A stretch of 64,000 bases of DNA from Chryseobacterium wanjuense (GTDB lineage Bacteria; Bacteroidota; Bacteroidia; Flavobacteriales; Weeksellaceae): the NCBI RefSeq assembly GCF_900111495.1, contig NZ_FOIU01000001.1, forward strand, positions 1,612,001-1,676,000. The letters run 5' to 3'. The position numbers were made by a program, and so were the translations under genes. Shown here piece after piece: positions 62,001 to 64,000 of the stretch. Every line of letters begins with the position of its first letter. Position 1 is the first letter of the stretch. Below the pieces are notes generated by a model. That model was not told the DNA's origin and did not search any database. It was given only the letters and a program-made list of their open reading frames with translations.

Positions 62001-62714
62001 TTATTGGATAACAGTACCCACTGAACCCGGATAATGTCCGCTCGGACTTTTCTTAATCGTTACTTTAATGTATCCTTCCTGCGCCAGCTTATTCCATGTT
62101 TTCTGGTAACCTGTAGCAGGATCGATCGGGATTTTCCACATCGTCTGTTTCCCGCGACCCACCTGATTAAACCAAGGAATCACATCCGCAGTTTGACCTT
62201 TGAAATTTAATAAATTATTCAATACTTCTATTTCATAATAAAAATCGTAAGAATTTTCCGGCTGATTTAAGGCTCTCTGCCCGAAAGTATACACATAACC
62301 ATTGATGATCGGGCTCGTAAAGCTTCCTCCTAAAGTAGGAACTCCGGTCCCACTGTAACTGCCGACAGCATTACTGTATCGGTCGTATTTCTGTCCGGCT
62401 GTAAATGCAACATCATCAATAATATTGAACCCGCCGCTTGCAGGCGGCCATCCTCCATTTAAATTATTATTTTTAAACAAAGTTTCCAGTTCACTCCATT
62501 TTCCCTGCTTGTATAAATCGTAGATCTGATCTCTCATCGTCTGATTTACAGCGCCCGACGGATCATAAGTAGCTGCAAGTTCGTTGGCATTTTTGTAAAA
62601 TACCGTGGTCACTTCACTCGGCGTTTCATCCGGAAATATATCCCGATCCGAGCTGCAGGCCATTGAGAATAAGGTAATGTTTAAAAATAAAAAGTACTTA
62701 AATAGGTTTTTCAT
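62001..62714 (-). CDS. Lipoprotein with TNT-like (DUF4237) domain, possible NAD glycohydrolase
   Basis: This 237-residue protein has the lipobox SMAC (Cys20) followed by the acidic SSDRD. After a short helical region, residues about 85-225 carry the pattern of the tuberculosis necrotising toxin family: GGWPPASGGF (87-96), the DRY motif (Arg112), GGSFTSP (129-135), the RAL segment (147-149), YYEIEVL, and PWFNQVGRGKQ (180-190) with the conserved Gln190. TNT enzymes hydrolyse NAD+. The overall match is by motif order only. It is followed by a possible immunity gene and is the most toxin-like gene in the window. Confidence 0.7.
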   Translation of the reverse strand: MKNLFKYFLFLNITLFSMACSSDRDIFPDETPSEVTTVFYKNANELAATYDPSGAVNQTMRDQIYDLYKQGKWSELETLFKNNNLNGGWPPASGGFNIIDDVAFTAGQKYDRYSNAVGSYSGTGVPTLGGSFTSPIINGYVYTFGQRALNQPENSYDFYYEIEVLNNLLNFKGQTADVIPWFNQVGRGKQTMWKIPIDPATGYQKTWNKLAQEGYIKVTIKKSPSGHYPGSVGTVIQ

Positions 62715-63170
62715 GTATAATTTTTTAAAGTTTATTTTTCTGCTCAGCCCAAATTAAAAGACAGCCTTGAAATCGGTGATTTTAAGGCTGTCAACTAACG
62801 GATCTTAACTAATTAATTCTATTTCATCAAAACTCTTCTTTGTTCAAAAAAACCGAATCATTCAACTTTTTGTTGAAGATGGTTGTATAATGTTGCTATT
62901 TTGTTCTGATTGTTTTTGAAAAGTACTTTCATAACCGTTTACAGATCAAAAAACAGCAGGTCTGCTTTTACAATAAAAGAATGATCAAGTGAAATTTCAC
63001 TTTGGATAAACGGTACAAGTTGAAGTCGAATCTTCTAGTGTTAAATTTAAATTTTTTTTTTCAATTATTAGTGAATTTATTATAAATAAATTAAAAAATA
63101 AATTGCACCCATCATTATAAATGTTTATTTGTTTCTTTTTTTCAATTTCTTTGCTAAATACGGTAATGGT
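62715..63170. other. Intergenic region with a hairpin terminator and a possible tiny frame
   Basis: On the minus strand a 33-nt hairpin (62760-62792, GACAGCCTT/AAGGCTGTC with an inner AAATC/GATTT) is followed by CTTTTAATTT. It would end a transcript from upstream. A 24-codon minus-strand frame at 62858-62932 (MKVLFKNNQNKIATLY...) lies just before it and might be a small peptide. The rest is AT-rich. Confidence 0.45.
62754..62792 (-). terminator. Terminator-like hairpin upstream of the TNT gene
   Basis: GACAGCCTT pairs with AAGGCTGTC and an inner AAATC with GATTT, with a G-U pair between. It is followed on the minus strand by a T-rich tract. It would insulate the toxin gene from upstream transcription. 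Confidence 0.65.
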
Positions 63171-63758
63171 TTATTTAAATTGTCTTCCCAGATCCATCAC
63201 TTTTTGAAGCCATTTTTTTCGTTGCTTTTCTGTAGATTTTCTCATAAAACCGAAGGTGGAAAACTTAATAGGATCAAAACCGACATAGCCGAATACGATT
63301 TTCTTTAAAATCTGATATTGTGAAGCCCTGTAGATCAGGTAAAACCACCATTTTGGGGTATCCATCGTTACCAGAAGGCGCATGCTTTTTCCTTTTAATA
63401 ATTTTTCAGGGAAGATCTTTCCGGAATGATGCTTGAATGCGAAATCAGGAAGAAAAATCCTGTCGATAAAGCCTTTTGTCACAGCAGGCATGAAGCCCCA
63501 CCAGTTCGGAAAAGCCATCACCACATGATTTGCCCATTGGATAAGCTTTTGGGAATTCACAAGGTCTTCCTCAAGAGCCATGGCTTCTGCATTTCTATAG
63601 CCGTCTGAAAGATTGACATTGAATTGTAAATCTGATATATAAATGATTTTACATTCTGCACCTGCCCTTTCCGCTCCTTTTTTATAAGCATCAAGCAAGG
63701 CATTACAAAATGAATTTTTCGATGGATGTCCGAGTATAAGTAAAATCTTCTTTTTCAT
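63171..63758 (-). CDS. NAD(P)H-dependent flavodoxin-like oxidoreductase
   Basis: This 195-residue protein of the NQO1/KefF/MdaB flavoprotein family probably reduces quinones with two electrons. It has KILLILGHPSKNSFCNAL (FMN-binding start), AFPNWWGFMPAVTKGFIDRIFLPDFAF and LVTMDTPKWWF. The start MKKKILLIL was chosen; the longer frame has no flavodoxin features in front. Upstream lies a Crp/Fnr regulator on the same strand and a palindrome. Confidence 0.88.
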   Translation of the reverse strand: MKKKILLILGHPSKNSFCNALLDAYKKGAERAGAECKIIYISDLQFNVNLSDGYRNAEAMALEEDLVNSQKLIQWANHVVMAFPNWWGFMPAVTKGFIDRIFLPDFAFKHHSGKIFPEKLLKGKSMRLLVTMDTPKWWFYLIYRASQYQILKKIVFGYVGFDPIKFSTFGFMRKSTEKQRKKWLQKVMDLGRQFK

Positions 63759-63812
63759 TGCAGTACGTTTTATTTTATACTGCAAAGTTGCACAGGAAAG
63801 AAAAGGAACACC

Positions 63813-63828
63813 TGACACAAATGTGTCA
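63813..63828. promoter_or_regulatory. Palindromic operator TGACACA-AA-TGTGTCA
   Basis: This perfect 7-bp inverted repeat with a 2-bp spacer lies between the end of the Crp/Fnr gene and the start of the oxidoreductase gene. It is in the position of an operator for the oxidoreductase. The bound protein is not known; the adjacent Crp/Fnr-type regulator is a natural candidate. Confidence 0.55.
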
Positions 63829-63832
63829 AAAG

Positions 63833-64000
63833 CTATCTGTGAGCTATTTTCTGACGGATTCTGGTAAGTGTCTGCCTTTCAATTCCTAAAAAGCTGCAGA
63901 GGTGTGAGAGTGAAATACGGTTGAATAAAGTAGGATATCTTTTAATAAAATCAAGATACCGCTCTTCCGCAGTCTGGAATATAAAACTTTCAATACGAGC
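63833..64000 (-). CDS. Crp/Fnr family regulator, C-terminal part (cut by window end)
   Basis: Fifty-five residues are visible. They begin ARIESFIFQTAEERYLDFIKRYP and contain the helix-turn-helix of Crp/Fnr proteins (ISLSHLCSFLGIERQTLTRIRQKIAHR, then stop). The cyclic nucleotide-binding-like domain lies beyond the window edge. It is upstream of the oxidoreductase on the same strand, 74 nt away. Confidence 0.85.
   Translation of the reverse strand, partial: ARIESFIFQTAEERYLDFIKRYPTLFNRISLSHLCSFLGIERQTLTRIRQKIAHR

Noticed and set aside
62940..62960. AGCAGGTCTGCT palindrome as a terminator
   Set aside because: The loop would be only two bases and the U-run is short; it is too weak to call.
1..64000. 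CRISPR arrays, tRNA/rRNA genes, prophage or transposase genes
   Set aside because: No regularly spaced direct repeats, no cloverleaf with a GTTC-type T-loop, and no integrase, transposase or phage structural genes were seen. The repeats found are inverted-end elements, not arrays.

Overview
The window is a contiguous stretch of a Bacteroidota chromosome, most likely Chryseobacterium or a close relative (Flavobacteriia, Weeksellaceae). The grounds are low GC, SusC/SusD outer-membrane pairs, GldI, promoters of the form TTG-N20-TAnnTTTG, few Shine-Dalgarno sites, MnmD, DUF4294 and DUF6261 families, and many short intergenic inverted repeats. I found no tRNA, rRNA, CRISPR array, transposase or integrase. 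Most of the window is ordinary chromosomal backbone with small accessory patches.

Layout. 0.5-9.6 kb (minus strand) is a glycan utilisation locus: SusC, SusD, a surface lipoprotein, a GH30 lipoprotein and a GH3 beta-glucosidase. The set best fits beta-glucan, perhaps with beta-1,6 linkages. It is divergent from an MFS transporter and a Nudix-type regulator (9.8-11.8 kb). 12-22 kb holds an acyl-CoA dehydrogenase, a PD-(D/E)XK nuclease with a DUF922 metalloprotease-like partner, rsmG, an aspartate aminotransferase and a large M16 peptidase. 22-23.5 kb is a peroxiredoxin/thioredoxin/DUF6952 unit. 23.6-33.6 kb holds a Bax-inhibitor protein, two paralogous secreted proteins, LuxC divergent from a ferredoxin, serC-serA-DUF1015, and a tandem pair of M28 peptidases of which the first has lost catalytic residues.

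34-46 kb holds a DUF6261 gene behind a sigma54-like promoter, an aspartyl protease with PDZ, a cyclophilin-FKBP fusion next to gldI, ilvE, mnmD, a Nudix hydrolase, an M42 peptidase and rpe. 46-56 kb holds a GH29 alpha-L-fucosidase, ndk, a possible sigma54-driven small RNA, rsgA, a DAHP synthase/chorismate mutase fusion, dnaX split across a 10-A run, and an alpha-oxoamine synthase with a TetR regulator. 56-64 kb is the most accessory part: LuxR regulator, DUF1349 protein, a long intergenic region with three copies of a 14-nt motif and terminator-like hairpins, a Na+/H+ antiporter, a sigma54-preceded small gene, a lipoprotein with a TNT-like (NAD glycohydrolase toxin) domain beside a possible immunity gene, and a quinone-reductase-like flavoprotein below a truncated Crp/Fnr regulator.

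The strongest leads are: (1) dnaX, where the tau C-terminal frame opens exactly at a 10-A run, implying programmed -1 frameshifting or transcriptional slippage; (2) the TNT-like lipoprotein and its neighbour; (3) three sigma54-like promoters with exact GG-N10-GC/GT spacing, one before an apparent orphan RNA; (4) a predicted catalytically dead M28 paralogue beside an intact copy; (5) several families of short inverted-repeat elements. All functions are inferred from the sequence and family knowledge; no database search was run.
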